Assembly (NCBI GenBank): GCA_026992315.1 | Contig: JALXAG010000237.1 | Location: 1-38,823, forward strand | Reading direction: 5' to 3' | DNA from: Sneathiellales bacterium | GTDB lineage: Bacteria > Pseudomonadota > Alphaproteobacteria > Minwuiales > Minwuiaceae | Length of the DNA: 38,823 bases | Part shown: piece by piece, positions 23,533 through 33,455 of the stretch | Layout: each line of letters begins with the position of its first letter | Numbering within the stretch: the first letter of the stretch is position 1 | Translations under genes and position numbers: made by a program | The notes under the pieces: model-generated | The model's database searches: none | Told to the model about the DNA's origin: nothing | The model's input: the letters and a program-made list of their open reading frames with translations, nothing else

Positions 23533-25746
23533 TTGAGTAGAAAAACCATAATATTCTGTCGCGCATTTTCCGCCGTCTGCCTTTTGCTGGCGGTACTGGT
23601 TCTTGCCGCCTCCGCCATGCCTGCACAGGCGCGGACGGGGCCGGTAATCGCTCATTACATCAAGAAAATTCCCGCCGGGGAACTCGTTGCCGGGGCCACG
23701 GCCTATGGGCCAATGGAAAAGGACCTGCCTGTGGTGCCCATCCTGAAAGGGCATGAGCGCATCGGCTATGCCTTCATCACCTCCGATTTTGTCAGCACCA
23801 CCGGCTATTCTGGCAAACCCATTCACGTGATGGTCGCCATCGATCCCAATGGCGTGCTGCTTCGCGCACTGCTGGTGAAACATTCCGAACCGATCGTTCT
23901 GGTCGGGATTCCGAACAGCAAGATGAAGGCCCTGACCGAAAGCTATCGCGGCATGAATGTCGTCAGCGAAGCCGCCGCCGGTGGCTCCGCCCACGATCTG
24001 GACATCATCTCAGGGGCGACCGTGACGGTGATGATCATCGACGATTCCATCGTGCGCGCCTCGATCAAGGTGGCCCGGGCGCTGGGCTTGGGCGGCCTGA
24101 AGGCCGAGGCCGAAAACACCGGCCCCGCCTATGTGCTGAACACGCAGGAAACCACCATCAAGGACTGGGCGACCCTGACCGGCGACGGCTCGGTACGGCG
24201 CCTGACCCTCGATGTCGGACAGATCAACAAGGCCTTTGCCGAATCCGGCGATCCGCGCGCCCAGAAAAACCCCGCGAAGGGCGATCCCACGGATACATTC
24301 ATCGACCTGAACGTCGCCCTGGTATCGGTTCCCGGCATTGGCCGCAGCCTGCTGGGAGAGGCCGAATACGCCAATCTGCGCAAGTGGCTGAAGAAAGGCG
24401 ATCAGGCGATCCTCGTCATGGGGCGCGGACAATATTCCTTCAAGGGATCCGGTTATGTGCGCGGCGGGATCTTCGACCGTATCAAGCTTGTCCAGGGCGA
24501 TATATCGGTGCGCTTCCGCGACCGCGATCATCGGCGCGTCGGCAGGCTGGCAGCGGAGGATGCGCCATCCTTCAAGGAAGTGGATCTGTTCAGGATACCG
24601 GCGAAATCGGGCTTCGACCCCACCAAACCATGGCGGTTGCAACTGCTGGTGCAACGCGCCGTCGGCCCGGTGGAGAAAACCTTCCTGACCTATGACCTCG
24701 GTTATTCGCTGCCATCACAATACCTGACGAAAATCATGCCGGCCGCCGCCCCTGCTGCGACCGCGGCCCCCGCGGCGGCAGACAACGGCAATGGCCGGGC
24801 CCTGCTGTGGAAACGCATCTGGCAGGACAAGATCGTCGAAGTCGGGCTGCTCATCGCCATGCTGACGATTCTGACCGGTGTGTTCTTTTTCCAGGTTCAG
24901 GCCACACGCAATGCCCGCGCCTTCTATTGGTTCCGCATGGGCTTTCTCGCCGTGACCCTCGTCTTCCTGGGCTGGAGCCAGAATGCCCAGCTTTCCGTGG
25001 TCAATCTGATGGCGCTGGGTTCGTCGCTGGTTCATGGCTTCAGCTGGGATGCCTTCCTCATGGATCCGCTGGTCTTCATCCTGTGGACATCCGTGGCCGT
25101 GACCCTGCTGTTCTGGGGTCGCGGCGGCTTCTGCGGCTGGCTGTGTCCTTTCGGCGCCCTGCAGGAAATCACCAACCAGATCGCGCGCTTCTTTAAGGTT
25201 CCGCAGTGGAAGCTGCCCTGGGGGCTGCATGAACGCCTCTGGCCGATCAAATACATGATCTTCCTCGGCCTTATCGGCGTTGCCGTTGTCTCCATCCCCC
25301 TGGCCGAACATCTGGCCGAAGTCGAACCGTTCAAGACCTCGATCATCCTGAAATTCGCCCGTGGCTGGCCCTATGTGCTTTATGCCGCCATCCTGCTGGG
25401 CATCGGCCTGTTCATCGAACGTTTCTACTGCCGCTATCTCTGCCCGCTTGGCGCGGCCCTCGCCATTCCGGCCAGAATGCGCATGTTCGACTGGCTGAAG
25501 CGTTACCGCCAATGCGGCAACCCCTGCCAGACCTGTGCCAATGAATGTTTCGTTCAGGCGATCCACCCCACGGGAGAGATCAACCCGAACGAATGCCTGT
25601 CCTGCCTGCATTGCCAGGTTCTGTATCAGGACAGGAAAAAGTGCCCGGTGGTGATCAAGCGTCTCCGCCGGCACGCAGCCGTAGCAAAATCAAACGAGGC
25701 TCTGAAAAAGAGCCTCACCCACCCGCAGCAACCGAAGGGGAACTAA
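23533..25746 (+). CDS. nosR: NosR, membrane flavo-iron-sulfur regulator/electron donor for N2O reductase
   Basis: About 737 residues. I prefer TTG 23533, since it yields [20 protein letters not shown] as signal peptide; TTG 23497 is the other option and there is no ATG before the mature part. A periplasmic FMN domain carries the covalent-flavin motif SGATVT (near residue 160). After it come membrane helices and two polyferredoxin-like Cys motifs in loops ([11 protein letters not shown] near 533 and CRYLCPLGA near 632). The C-terminal cytoplasmic clusters are [12 protein letters not shown] and CLSCLHC. NosR passes electrons to NosZ and is needed for its expression. It is the first gene of nosRZDFYLX; nosZ starts 2 bp after its stop. 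Confidence 0.93.
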   Translation: MSRKTIIFCRAFSAVCLLLAVLVLAASAMPAQARTGPVIAHYIKKIPAGELVAGATAYGPMEKDLPVVPILKGHERIGYAFITSDFVSTTGYSGKPIHVMVAIDPNGVLLRALLVKHSEPIVLVGIPNSKMKALTESYRGMNVVSEAAAGGSAHDLDIISGATVTVMIIDDSIVRASIKVARALGLGGLKAEAENTGPAYVLNTQETTIKDWATLTGDGSVRRLTLDVGQINKAFAESGDPRAQKNPAKGDPTDTFIDLNVALVSVPGIGRSLLGEAEYANLRKWLKKGDQAILVMGRGQYSFKGSGYVRGGIFDRIKLVQGDISVRFRDRDHRRVGRLAAEDAPSFKEVDLFRIPAKSGFDPTKPWRLQLLVQRAVGPVEKTFLTYDLGYSLPSQYLTKIMPAAAPAATAAPAAADNGNGRALLWKRIWQDKIVEVGLLIAMLTILTGVFFFQVQATRNARAFYWFRMGFLAVTLVFLGWSQNAQLSVVNLMALGSSLVHGFSWDAFLMDPLVFILWTSVAVTLLFWGRGGFCGWLCPFGALQEITNQIARFFKVPQWKLPWGLHERLWPIKYMIFLGLIGVAVVSIPLAEHLAEVEPFKTSIILKFARGWPYVLYAAILLGIGLFIERFYCRYLCPLGAALAIPARMRMFDWLKRYRQCGNPCQTCANECFVQAIHPTGEINPNECLSCLHCQVLYQDRKKCPVVIKRLRRHAAVAKSNEALKKSLTHPQQPKGN

Positions 25747-25748
25747 CC

Positions 25749-27659
25749 ATGGCTGACAGTAAAGACAAAAAAACGGCTCTCACGCGTCGTGACATCCTGA
25801 CCGGCCCGGTGAAAGGGGCCGTACTGGCAGGGGCCGCCGCCGCCATTGGCGGCGGGGCCGCCCTGACGCCGTCACCCGCCAAGGCCGCCCGTTCCACCGA
25901 GGTCGCCCCCGGCGAACTCGATGAATATTACGGTTTCTGGTCTTCCGGGCAGTCAGGCGAACTGCGTATTCTTGGCGTACCCTCCATGCGCGAACTGATG
26001 CGCGTACCCGTCTTCAACCGCGATTCGGCCACCGGCTGGGGCATTACCAATGAATCCAAAAAGATCCTGACCGAGGGCCTGACCCAGGAAACCAAGGAAT
26101 TTCTGGCCAAACAGGGCCGGGAAACCTACGATCACGGCGACCTGCATCACCCGCACATGTCCTTTACCGACGGCACCTATGACGGGCGTTACCTGTTCAT
26201 GAACGACAAGGCCAATACCCGCGTGGCCCGGGTACGCTGCGACGTGATGAAGCCGGACAAGATCATCGAAATTCCGAATGCAAAGGACATCCATGGCCTG
26301 CGCCCGCAGAAATACCCGCGCACCGGCTACGTCTTCGCCAATGGCGAGCATCGGGTCCCGCTGATCAATGACGGCACCAATATGGATGACGTCAAGAATT
26401 ACGTCTCCATCTTCACCGCCATTGACGGCGATACCATGGAAATCGCCTGGCAGGTGATGGTTTCCGGCAATCTCGACAATGTCGATTGCGACTATCAGGG
26501 CCGCTATGCCATGTCCTCATGCTACAATTCGGAAGAGGCCACCGATCTGGCCGGCATGATGTCTTCCGAAATGGATCATGTCGTCGTTTTCGACATTGCC
26601 AGGATCGAAGCCGCCGTCAAGGCCGGCAAATACGAGGTCCACAACGGGGTGAAGGTACTGGACGGCCGCAAGACTTCGGACCTGGGCATCACCGTCTACA
26701 TCCCCATTCCCAACAGCCCCCATGGCGTCAATACCGCCCCCGACGGCAAATACGTCATGGTCAACGGCAAACTGTCGCCCACGGTTTCCGTGATCGAATG
26801 GGACAAGATCGAGGCGGTCTTCCAGGGGGCCGAGCCGCGTTCGGCCGTTGTGGCGGAGCCGGAACTCGGCCTTGGCCCGCTTCACACCGCTTTCGATGGC
26901 AAGGGACATGCCTTCACCACCCTGTTCCTCGACAGCCAGGTGGTGAAGTGGGATATCGAAAAGGCCATTCGCAAATACAAGGGCGAGGATGTCGATCCGA
27001 TCATCGAGAAGGTCGATGTGATGTACCAGCCCGGCCACAACCACACTTCCATGGGTGAAACCAAGGAGGCTGACGGCAAATGGCTGGTTTCGCTGAACAA
27101 GTTCTCGAAGGACCGCTTCCTGAACGTCGGCCCGCTGAAACCCGAAAACGACCAGTTGATCGACATCTCCGGCAACAAGATGGAAGTCGTTCATGACGGC
27201 CCCACCTTCGCCGAACCGCATGACTGCATCATCGTGCGCCGCGATATCGTCAATCCGGTCAGCGTCTGGGACCGCAACGATCCCATGTGGGCCGAAGCCC
27301 GTGCCCAGGCCAAGGCCGACGGCGTTGTCCTGGAAGAAGGCCATGACGGCGTTATCCGCGACGGCAACAAGGTCCGTGTCTATATGTATTCGTCGGCACC
27401 GACCTTCTCGCTGAGTGAATTCAGGGTCAAACAGGGCGATGAGGTCACCATCTACATCACCAATATCGACGATGTGGACGACCTGACCCATGGCTTTACC
27501 CTGGGCAATCACAACATCGCCATGGAGATCGCGCCTCAGGCCACGGCATCGGTCACCTTCACCGCCGACCGGCCGGGCGTGCACTGGTATTATTGCCAGT
27601 GGTTCTGCCATGCCCTGCATATGGAAATGCGCGGGCGCATGCTGGTCGAACCGGCATAA
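25749..27659 (+). CDS. nosZ: TAT-dependent nitrous-oxide reductase NosZ (clade I)
   Basis: 636 residues. It reduces N2O to N2 in the periplasm using a CuZ cluster and a CuA site. The N-terminus has a twin-arginine signal (TRRDILTG, then an Ala/Gly-rich stretch to PAKAA), which marks clade I. CuZ ligands are visible in DLHHPHMS (near residue 132) and in the later His residues of EHRVPL, SPHGVN, PLHTAF, GHNHTS and EPHDC. The CuA domain at the C-terminus has [12 protein letters not shown] with both Cys, the His and the Met ligands. ATG 25749 is chosen; the frame stays open upstream through the end of nosR only by chance. Confidence 0.97.
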   Translation: MADSKDKKTALTRRDILTGPVKGAVLAGAAAAIGGGAALTPSPAKAARSTEVAPGELDEYYGFWSSGQSGELRILGVPSMRELMRVPVFNRDSATGWGITNESKKILTEGLTQETKEFLAKQGRETYDHGDLHHPHMSFTDGTYDGRYLFMNDKANTRVARVRCDVMKPDKIIEIPNAKDIHGLRPQKYPRTGYVFANGEHRVPLINDGTNMDDVKNYVSIFTAIDGDTMEIAWQVMVSGNLDNVDCDYQGRYAMSSCYNSEEATDLAGMMSSEMDHVVVFDIARIEAAVKAGKYEVHNGVKVLDGRKTSDLGITVYIPIPNSPHGVNTAPDGKYVMVNGKLSPTVSVIEWDKIEAVFQGAEPRSAVVAEPELGLGPLHTAFDGKGHAFTTLFLDSQVVKWDIEKAIRKYKGEDVDPIIEKVDVMYQPGHNHTSMGETKEADGKWLVSLNKFSKDRFLNVGPLKPENDQLIDISGNKMEVVHDGPTFAEPHDCIIVRRDIVNPVSVWDRNDPMWAEARAQAKADGVVLEEGHDGVIRDGNKVRVYMYSSAPTFSLSEFRVKQGDEVTIYITNIDDVDDLTHGFTLGNHNIAMEIAPQATASVTFTADRPGVHWYYCQWFCHALHMEMRGRMLVEPA

Positions 27660-27671
27660 GGAAAGGCTGCC

Positions 27672-28931
27672 ATGCTGCGCCATCTGCTGACCGTCGCCGT
27701 TTTTCTGTTCCCGGTCCTGGCCGGGGCGGAGGAGCGTTTCGTTCCGGCAGCGGATGGCGCGCTTGCAGCCGCGCTGCAATCGGCCCGGGCGGGGGATATT
27801 CTCCGCCTGGGCCCCGGCACCCATCGCGGCCCGGTCACGATAACGACGCCGCTGACCCTGGAAGGCAGCAGCGCCGTTATCGATGGCGGCGGCAAGGGAT
27901 CGGTCATCACCGTCAGGGCCGCCGATGTAACGATCAGGGGGCTGACGATCATCGGATCGGGTTCCGGCGGTAACGGGCTCGATGCCGGCATTACCCTGAC
28001 CCAGGCGGCAACGCGCGCCCGCGTGGAAAACAACCGGCTCATCGGCAATCTGGTCGGGATCGACATTCACGGTGCGAAAGACGCCCTGATTCTGAACAAC
28101 AGGATCGAAGGCCGCCGGGATCGCAGAATGAACGACCGGGGCAATGGCGTCTATGTCTGGAACGCCCCCGGCGCAAGGGTCATCGGCAACGATATCCGCT
28201 GGGGCCGGGACGGTATCTTCGTCAACACCTCACGCGACAATGAATTCATACATAACCGCTTCCGCGACCTGCGCTTTGCCGTTCATTACATGTATGCGAA
28301 CAATTCCACCGTTGCCCGGAACATCTCGACCGGCAATCACCTGGGCTATGCGGTGATGTTTTCCGATCGCGTCCGCATAGAAAACAATCTCTCACGCGGC
28401 GACCGCAATTACGGCATTATGCTCAATTACACCAACAACAGCACCATTTCGGGCAACCTCATTGAAAATGTGAAGAATAAATGCGTTTTCATCTATAACG
28501 CCCACAAGAACGTCTTCCGCGGCAACCGCTTCGAAGGCTGCGGCATCGGCATTCACTTCACCGCCGGATCGGAACGCAACGTCATGAGCGGCAATGCCTT
28601 TATCCGCAATCGGGTACAGGTGAAATATGTCGGTTCCAAATGGGTCGACTGGAGCAAGGACGGACGCGGAAACTACTGGTCGGACCATCCTGCCTATGAC
28701 CTGAACGGCGACGGCATCGCCGATGCGGCGTACCGTCCCAACGACATCATGGACAAGGTGCTCTGGAGCCAGCCCTCGGCGAAGCTTCTTCTCGGATCGC
28801 CCGCCGTGCAGCTGATCCGCTGGGCACAGGCCGCCTTCCCCGCCATTCTTCCCGGCGGGGTTATCGACCGGGCGCCGCTGATGCAACCGCCGGCCATCGC
28901 GGCCCCGGCATGGAAGGATACCGTGCAATGA
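27672..28931 (+). CDS. nosD: NosD, periplasmic right-handed beta-helix protein for CuZ maturation
   Basis: 419 residues. A signal peptide (MLRHLLTVAVFLFPVLAGAE) is followed by repeated parallel beta-helix coils of the N-x-I-x-x-N type (VENNRLIGNLVGIDIHGAKD, VIGNDIRWGRDGIFVNTSRD and more). The end DWSKDGRGNYWSDHPAYDLN is typical of NosD/CASH proteins. It works with the NosFY ABC transporter to supply sulfur or copper for building the CuZ site. Confidence 0.95.
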   Translation: MLRHLLTVAVFLFPVLAGAEERFVPAADGALAAALQSARAGDILRLGPGTHRGPVTITTPLTLEGSSAVIDGGGKGSVITVRAADVTIRGLTIIGSGSGGNGLDAGITLTQAATRARVENNRLIGNLVGIDIHGAKDALILNNRIEGRRDRRMNDRGNGVYVWNAPGARVIGNDIRWGRDGIFVNTSRDNEFIHNRFRDLRFAVHYMYANNSTVARNISTGNHLGYAVMFSDRVRIENNLSRGDRNYGIMLNYTNNSTISGNLIENVKNKCVFIYNAHKNVFRGNRFEGCGIGIHFTAGSERNVMSGNAFIRNRVQVKYVGSKWVDWSKDGRGNYWSDHPAYDLNGDGIADAAYRPNDIMDKVLWSQPSAKLLLGSPAVQLIRWAQAAFPAILPGGVIDRAPLMQPPAIAAPAWKDTVQ

Positions 28932-29833
28932 GCTGCCTGCGCATCGATAATGTCAGCAAGACATACGGCACGCTGCAAACCGTGCGCGGGGTCAGCCTGC
29001 GCATCGTGCCGGGCGAACGCGTTGCCCTGCTCGGCCACAATGGCGCGGGTAAAACGACGCTGATGCGGATGATTCTCGGCCTTACCGCCATCACTTCGGG
29101 CATGATCGATGTCCTCGGCCATGCGCCCGGATCGCGCGCCGCCCACGCGCTGACGGGTTTTCTGCCCGAAAGCGTGGCTTTCCACGGCGCCTTGAGCGGA
29201 CGGGAACAACTTCATCATTTCGCGCGGCTGAAATCGGTGCCGGTGACGCAGGCCGATGCCCTGCTCGAACGGGTCGGCCTGGATCATGCCGCGGACCGCA
29301 AAATACATACCTATTCCAAAGGCATGCGCCAGCGTGTCGGCCTGGCGCAGGCTCTGCTCGGGCGGCCGCGGCTGGCCCTGCTGGACGAACCGACCAGCGG
29401 CCTGGACCCGATCTCCCGTCATGAATTCTACGACATCATCGATGAACTGGCCGCGGGCGGCACGGCGGTGCTGCTTTCTTCCCACGCACTGACCGAACTT
29501 GAAACCCGCACCGACCGCATCGCCATTCTGAGCAAGGGCCGCCTCCTGGCTGACGGCAGTCTGGCCGATCTGCGCCGGCAGGCGCATCTCCCCGTCAGAA
29601 TACAGGTGACGGCCCGCCGCGAAAGCGCGGAAAACATTGCCAGAACCCTTGGCGGGCAGCGCATCAACGGCGCCTCGGTACTGTTGTCCTGCCCGCAGGA
29701 GGAAAAGCTGGCCCTGCTCGAACGGGTGACCGGCTTCGGCGAAGCGGTCCGGGATGTCGATATCATTCCCGCCAGCCTTGAAGAGCTATACCGCCATTAC
29801 AGCGCACCGGAAGGGGGAGGAGAGACGGAATGA
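28928..29833 (+). CDS. nosF: NosF, ABC ATPase for NosZ maturation
   Basis: 301 residues; ATG 28928 overlaps the nosD stop (ATGA). Walker A is GHNGAGKT, signature YSKGMRQRVGLAQALLG (the NosF variant with SKGM), Walker B LALLDEPTSGLD, H-loop SSHALTELE. It energises NosY and is required for CuZ assembly. Confidence 0.95.
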   Translation: MSCLRIDNVSKTYGTLQTVRGVSLRIVPGERVALLGHNGAGKTTLMRMILGLTAITSGMIDVLGHAPGSRAAHALTGFLPESVAFHGALSGREQLHHFARLKSVPVTQADALLERVGLDHAADRKIHTYSKGMRQRVGLAQALLGRPRLALLDEPTSGLDPISRHEFYDIIDELAAGGTAVLLSSHALTELETRTDRIAILSKGRLLADGSLADLRRQAHLPVRIQVTARRESAENIARTLGGQRINGASVLLSCPQEEKLALLERVTGFGEAVRDVDIIPASLEELYRHYSAPEGGGETE

Positions 29834-30648
29834 AGGCCTTCGCCATCGCCAGGCTGGAACTGCTGATCGCCCGGCGCAACATGTGGGTGGCGACATCGGT
29901 CATCCTCATGGCCCTGTTCACATTCGTGCTGACCCTGGCCGGCGGCGCCCCCACCGGCACATTGGGCGCCGATCCGCTGACGGTCGCCGCAACCTCGGTC
30001 ACCACCCTGTCCGTCTATCTGATTCCGCTGATCGGCCTGCTGCTGTCCTTCGATGCCATCGCCGGCGAGGCCGAACGCGGCACCCTGGCCCTTGGCCTGA
30101 CCTATCCGTTGTCGCGCAGGGAAATCCTGCTCGGCAAATTCGCCGCTCATCTTGCCGTGCTCGCCTTTGCCGTGGCCATCGGCCTGCTGGTCATGGTGGG
30201 GCTGATCCTGTGGCGCCACGGCAGCGCAGGCCTGTCGCCGGAACGGCCGCTGAAACTGTTCGCGACGTCACTGGCCCTCGGCGCTTCCTTCCTCGGTATC
30301 GGTTACTTCGTATCTGCGCTGGTACGCCGCTCGGCCGTGGCTTCGGGAATCGTCATCCTGATTTGGCTTGTATGCATCGTTCTTTACGATCTCGGCCTGC
30401 TCGGCATTCTCATCGCCGATGAGGGCGGGACGTTCACCAGGGACGTTTTCCCCTGGCTTCTCGCCGCCAATCCGGCGGACGCCTTTCGCCTGATCAACAT
30501 GCCCGCTGAAACCGTCTCGGTGCTGAGTTCCGACCTCGGCGCCGCGGGCAGTGTCGTCGGTACGGGTATGGCGCTTGCCTCGCTGATGCTGTGGCCCCTG
30601 CTGACCCTGTTCGCAGCCTGGCTGGTCTTCAGGAGGCTGGAACCATGA
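29830..30648 (+). CDS. nosY: NosY, ABC-2-type permease for NosZ maturation
   Basis: 272 residues with six predicted membrane helices and a conserved cytoplasmic stretch after helix 2 (DAIAGEAERGTLALGLTYPL SRREI). ATG 29830 overlaps the nosF stop by 4 bp. It is the channel partner of NosF and docks to NosD in the periplasm. Confidence 0.94.
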   Translation: MKAFAIARLELLIARRNMWVATSVILMALFTFVLTLAGGAPTGTLGADPLTVAATSVTTLSVYLIPLIGLLLSFDAIAGEAERGTLALGLTYPLSRREILLGKFAAHLAVLAFAVAIGLLVMVGLILWRHGSAGLSPERPLKLFATSLALGASFLGIGYFVSALVRRSAVASGIVILIWLVCIVLYDLGLLGILIADEGGTFTRDVFPWLLAANPADAFRLINMPAETVSVLSSDLGAAGSVVGTGMALASLMLWPLLTLFAAWLVFRRLEP

Positions 30649-31190
30649 AGCTTGGAACCTTGAAGCCGCTGCTGATCCTGGCCCTGCCCCTGGCATTGCT
30701 GGGCGCCTGCAACGAACAGGCCGCGCAGAACGAATTGCCCGCCCCCCGCCATCTGAGCGAGGAAGCCGCCGGATATTACTGTCAGATGGTCGTGCTCGAT
30801 CATGCCGGCCCCAAGGCACAGCTTTTCCTTTCCGGCATGCCGGAACCGCTGTGGTTCAGCCAGGTGCGCGACGGCATCGCCTATCTCAAATCGCCAGAAC
30901 GGGACGGCGAGCCGCTGGTGCTCTATGTCAACGACATGGGCAGGGCCCGCTCATGGGACGATCCGGGGGCGGATAACTGGATCGACGCCGCGGACGCCTT
31001 CTATGTCGTCGGATCCGATGCCCGCGGCGGAATGGGCGCGCCTGAACTCGTCCCCTTCGGCAGCTGGCAGGGCGCAGAAACCTTCATCCGCGATCATGGC
31101 GGAAAAATCATGCGGCTCGATGAAATTCCCGCCGCAACCGTTCTTTCCCCTGTTGAAATCGACCTTTCAGCCAAGGAGGCTGCCCAATGA
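30645..31190 (+). CDS. nosL: NosL, outer-membrane-type copper(I) lipoprotein chaperone
   Basis: 181 residues; ATG 30645 overlaps the nosY stop by 4 bp. A lipoprotein signal ends at lipobox LLGAC (Cys22). The mature part contains YYCQMVVLDHAGPKAQLFLS (Cys-x-Met copper site region) and the NosL fold to DHGGKIMRLDEIP. It delivers Cu(I) to NosZ via the NosDFY machinery. Confidence 0.94.
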   Translation: MKLGTLKPLLILALPLALLGACNEQAAQNELPAPRHLSEEAAGYYCQMVVLDHAGPKAQLFLSGMPEPLWFSQVRDGIAYLKSPERDGEPLVLYVNDMGRARSWDDPGADNWIDAADAFYVVGSDARGGMGAPELVPFGSWQGAETFIRDHGGKIMRLDEIPAATVLSPVEIDLSAKEAAQ

Positions 31191-32092
31191 TCACCCGCCG
31201 CCGCTTACTGACCATACTGGCCGGCGCCGCCGCCATGCCCGTTACCGCCGCGCGGGCCGCGCCGCAACCGGCACAATGGAAGGGCATCGCCCTCGGCGCG
31301 CAGGCACGCATCATCGTCGATCACCCCGACGCGCCGGCTCTGATCGCCCGGGCCACCGCCGAAATCCGCAGGCTGGAAAACATCTTCAGCCTTTATCGCC
31401 GCGACAGCGAATTATCCCGCCTCAACCGGACGGGGGTGCTGGAGGAACCCTCCTTCGAGATGGCCGAGCTGCTGTCGCTTTGCGCCGCCCTCCATATACG
31501 CACCGGCGGTGCCTTCGATCCGACGATACAGCCTTTGTGGGCCGTCTGGGCCGAAGCATCCGTCAAGGGCGCCAGCCCCGATAAAGACCTTCTGGCCCGG
31601 ACCCGGGCACGCACCGGCTGGCGTCATGTCCGTTTCTCCGCCGAACGGGTTGCCTTTTCCCGCCCTGCCATGGCGCTGACACTGAACGGCATCGCCCAAG
31701 GCTATATTGCCGACCGGGTCGCGGCGATATTCCGTGAAAGCGGCATCAAGGACGTGCTGATCGACGCCGGTGAAATCGCCGCCCTTGGCCATGGGCCGGA
31801 CGGCCGGGACTGGCAGATCACCCTCGGCAGACCGGGGGGGCGGAAAATCGCCCTCAGCAATCTTGCCGTCGCCACATCGGCGCCTTTGGGCACCACCTTC
31901 GATGATGACGGCACCCTTGGCCACATCATCGATCCGCGCACCGGCAGGCCGGGGGGGCGGTGGGCCGGCGTCAGCGTGGTTGAACGCTCGGCCGCCGTGG
32001 CTGATGGGCTGTCCACCGCCTTCTGCCTGATGGAAAAGTCGGAAATCGAGGCTGCGAAAGGGTCCGCCCGCGTTTATCTGCGCCCGGCATAG
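31187..32092 (+). CDS. nosX: NosX (ApbE family) FAD:protein FMN transferase
   Basis: 301 residues; ATG 31187 overlaps the nosL stop by 4 bp. A twin-arginine signal (MITRRRLLTILAGAAAMPV) directs it to the periplasm. ApbE landmarks are ENIFSLYRRDSELSRLNRTG, GGAFDPTIQPLW, LNGIAQGYIADRV, DAGEIAALG and GHIIDPRTGRPG. It attaches FMN to the Thr of the NosR motif SGATVT, so the modifying enzyme and its target are at opposite ends of one operon. Confidence 0.95.
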   Translation: MITRRRLLTILAGAAAMPVTAARAAPQPAQWKGIALGAQARIIVDHPDAPALIARATAEIRRLENIFSLYRRDSELSRLNRTGVLEEPSFEMAELLSLCAALHIRTGGAFDPTIQPLWAVWAEASVKGASPDKDLLARTRARTGWRHVRFSAERVAFSRPAMALTLNGIAQGYIADRVAAIFRESGIKDVLIDAGEIAALGHGPDGRDWQITLGRPGGRKIALSNLAVATSAPLGTTFDDDGTLGHIIDPRTGRPGGRWAGVSVVERSAAVADGLSTAFCLMEKSEIEAAKGSARVYLRPA

Positions 32093-32096
32093 GCCA

Positions 32097-33101
32097 TCAG
32101 GCAGCGGTGCTGCCGCCTTCGTGGGCGCCGCTGGTCAGCGACAGGAACACATCCTCCAGATCGGCTTCCTCCGTGCTCAGATCGGTGATGGTCAGCCCGG
32201 CCTCCCCCATGGCGGAGAGGATGTCCTGAACCCTGATCCGCGACGGGCTGTAGCTGACGGCAATCTGGCGGCTGCCGCGGATTTCGGGATTGTAGCGGCG
32301 CAGGGATTCGGGCAGCTCAGCGATACCGGCAATATCCCGGTCCACCGTCAGCACCAGCCCCTTGCGATCGAGGCGGCCGAGCAGATCGCGCTTGTCCTCG
32401 CAGGCCACCACCTGGCCGTGATTGATGATGGCGATGCGATCGCACAGGGTTTCGGCCTCTTCCAGATAATGGGTGGTCAGCACGATGGTCACGCCCGCCT
32501 CGTTCAGGCCGCGCACGTAATCCCACAGCTGCTGGCGCAATTCGATATCGACCCCGGCCGTCGGCTCGTCGAGGATAAGCACCGGCGGCTCGTGCACCAT
32601 GGCCTTCGCCACCAGAAGGCGGCGGCGCATCCCGCCCGAAAGATTGCGGGCATAGCTTTCGGCCTTGTCGGTCAGGCCGACAGCGGCGAGAATCCTGTCC
32701 GTCTGTCTCTGCCCCTTGGGCACGCCGTACAGGCCCGCCTGCATCTCCACCACCTCGCGCGGGGTAAAGAAGGCATCCAGATTCAGCTCCTGCGGCACCA
32801 CGCCGATACAGGCCTTGGCCCGGCGGGGGTTGCTGTCGATGTCATAGCCCCATACCCGCGCCTGACCGCCGCTTTTCACCACCAACCCGGCCAGAATATT
32901 GATCAGCGTCGATTTGCCGGCCCCGTTCGGCCCCAGCAGGGCAAAGAAGGATCCGCGCGGAACATCCAGATCGACATCGATCAGCGCCCGTTTTGCCGGG
33001 CTGCGCCCCTGAGCGTCATAGGTTTTGGACAATTGCCGCAATTCGATGGCGTTATCGGGGTTCTGCGCTTCGCGGGCGGCCTGGGCAAAGTGTTTCTTCA
33101 T
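32097..33101 (-). CDS. YadG-like ABC transporter ATP-binding protein (orphan)
   Basis: 334 residues. Walker A GPNGAGKS, Q-loop VVPQELNLDAFFTPRE, signature LSGGMRRRLLVAKAM, Walker B VLILDEPTAGVD and H-loop LTTHYLEEAE place it with YadG and other ABC-2-type exporter ATPases. The C-terminal 90 residues form the small extra domain of that family. No YadH-type permease is adjacent: the gene converges on nosX (4 bp between stops) and is divergent from the zinc-finger / polA pair. The partner permease must be elsewhere. Confidence 0.88.
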   Translation of the reverse strand: MKKHFAQAAREAQNPDNAIELRQLSKTYDAQGRSPAKRALIDVDLDVPRGSFFALLGPNGAGKSTLINILAGLVVKSGGQARVWGYDIDSNPRRAKACIGVVPQELNLDAFFTPREVVEMQAGLYGVPKGQRQTDRILAAVGLTDKAESYARNLSGGMRRRLLVAKAMVHEPPVLILDEPTAGVDIELRQQLWDYVRGLNEAGVTIVLTTHYLEEAETLCDRIAIINHGQVVACEDKRDLLGRLDRKGLVLTVDRDIAGIAELPESLRRYNPEIRGSRQIAVSYSPSRIRVQDILSAMGEAGLTITDLSTEEADLEDVFLSLTSGAHEGGSTAA

Positions 33102-33265
33102 GGCTCACAAGGGCTTCTCGGACCGTTTATGGGGTTTTCGCTCTCCCCCCGGCAGTCTATAACAGGGCGGCGGGACCCATCCCCGCCCGGCAGCCGGCAT
33201 GGTGCAGAGGCTTATATAAAGTCTTTTGGGTTATACAGGAACTTTTACAGGGATAGGCCAGAAAA

Positions 33266-33430
33266 ATGGAAGCGAAAGAAATCGTTGAAGTAGCGGCAGA
33301 TCAGCAGACCGTGGCCTGCGATGGCGGCCGGGAAGGTCATCCACGGGTCTATCTGGCCTTCGGCGACAAAAACGAGGTGACCTGCCCCTATTGCGGCACC
33401 GTTTACCGCCGGAAAAATACCGGCCGGTAA
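33266..33430 (+). CDS. CHCC zinc-finger protein (zf-CHCC / NDUFS6-like)
   Basis: A 54-residue protein from ATG 33266. Zinc ligands are Cys18 (VACDGG), His25 (GREGHPRVYLAF), Cys40 and Cys43 (VTCPYCGTVYRR), the CHCC pattern of PF10276, which includes the complex I subunit NDUFS6. It lies 25 bp upstream of polA in the same direction, an arrangement I recall from other alphaproteobacteria, between the YadG-type gene and polA. The role in bacteria is not established; a complex I accessory or assembly role is the likely one. Confidence 0.88.
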   Translation: MEAKEIVEVAADQQTVACDGGREGHPRVYLAFGDKNEVTCPYCGTVYRRKNTGR

Positions 33431-33455
33431 GGCCCGGGACAAGGACGGATAAAGC

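Noticed and set aside
23325-23540. 71-residue ORF and a 29-residue ATG ORF (23333) in the nosR leader
   Set aside because: Weak starts and no family signal; more likely untranslated leader, though a regulatory leader peptide cannot be excluded.
32100-32114. GGCAGC-N3-GCTGCC hairpin between nosX and the YadG-like gene as bidirectional terminator
   Set aside because: Six-base stem lies inside the coding end of the ATPase and no T-run follows in either direction.
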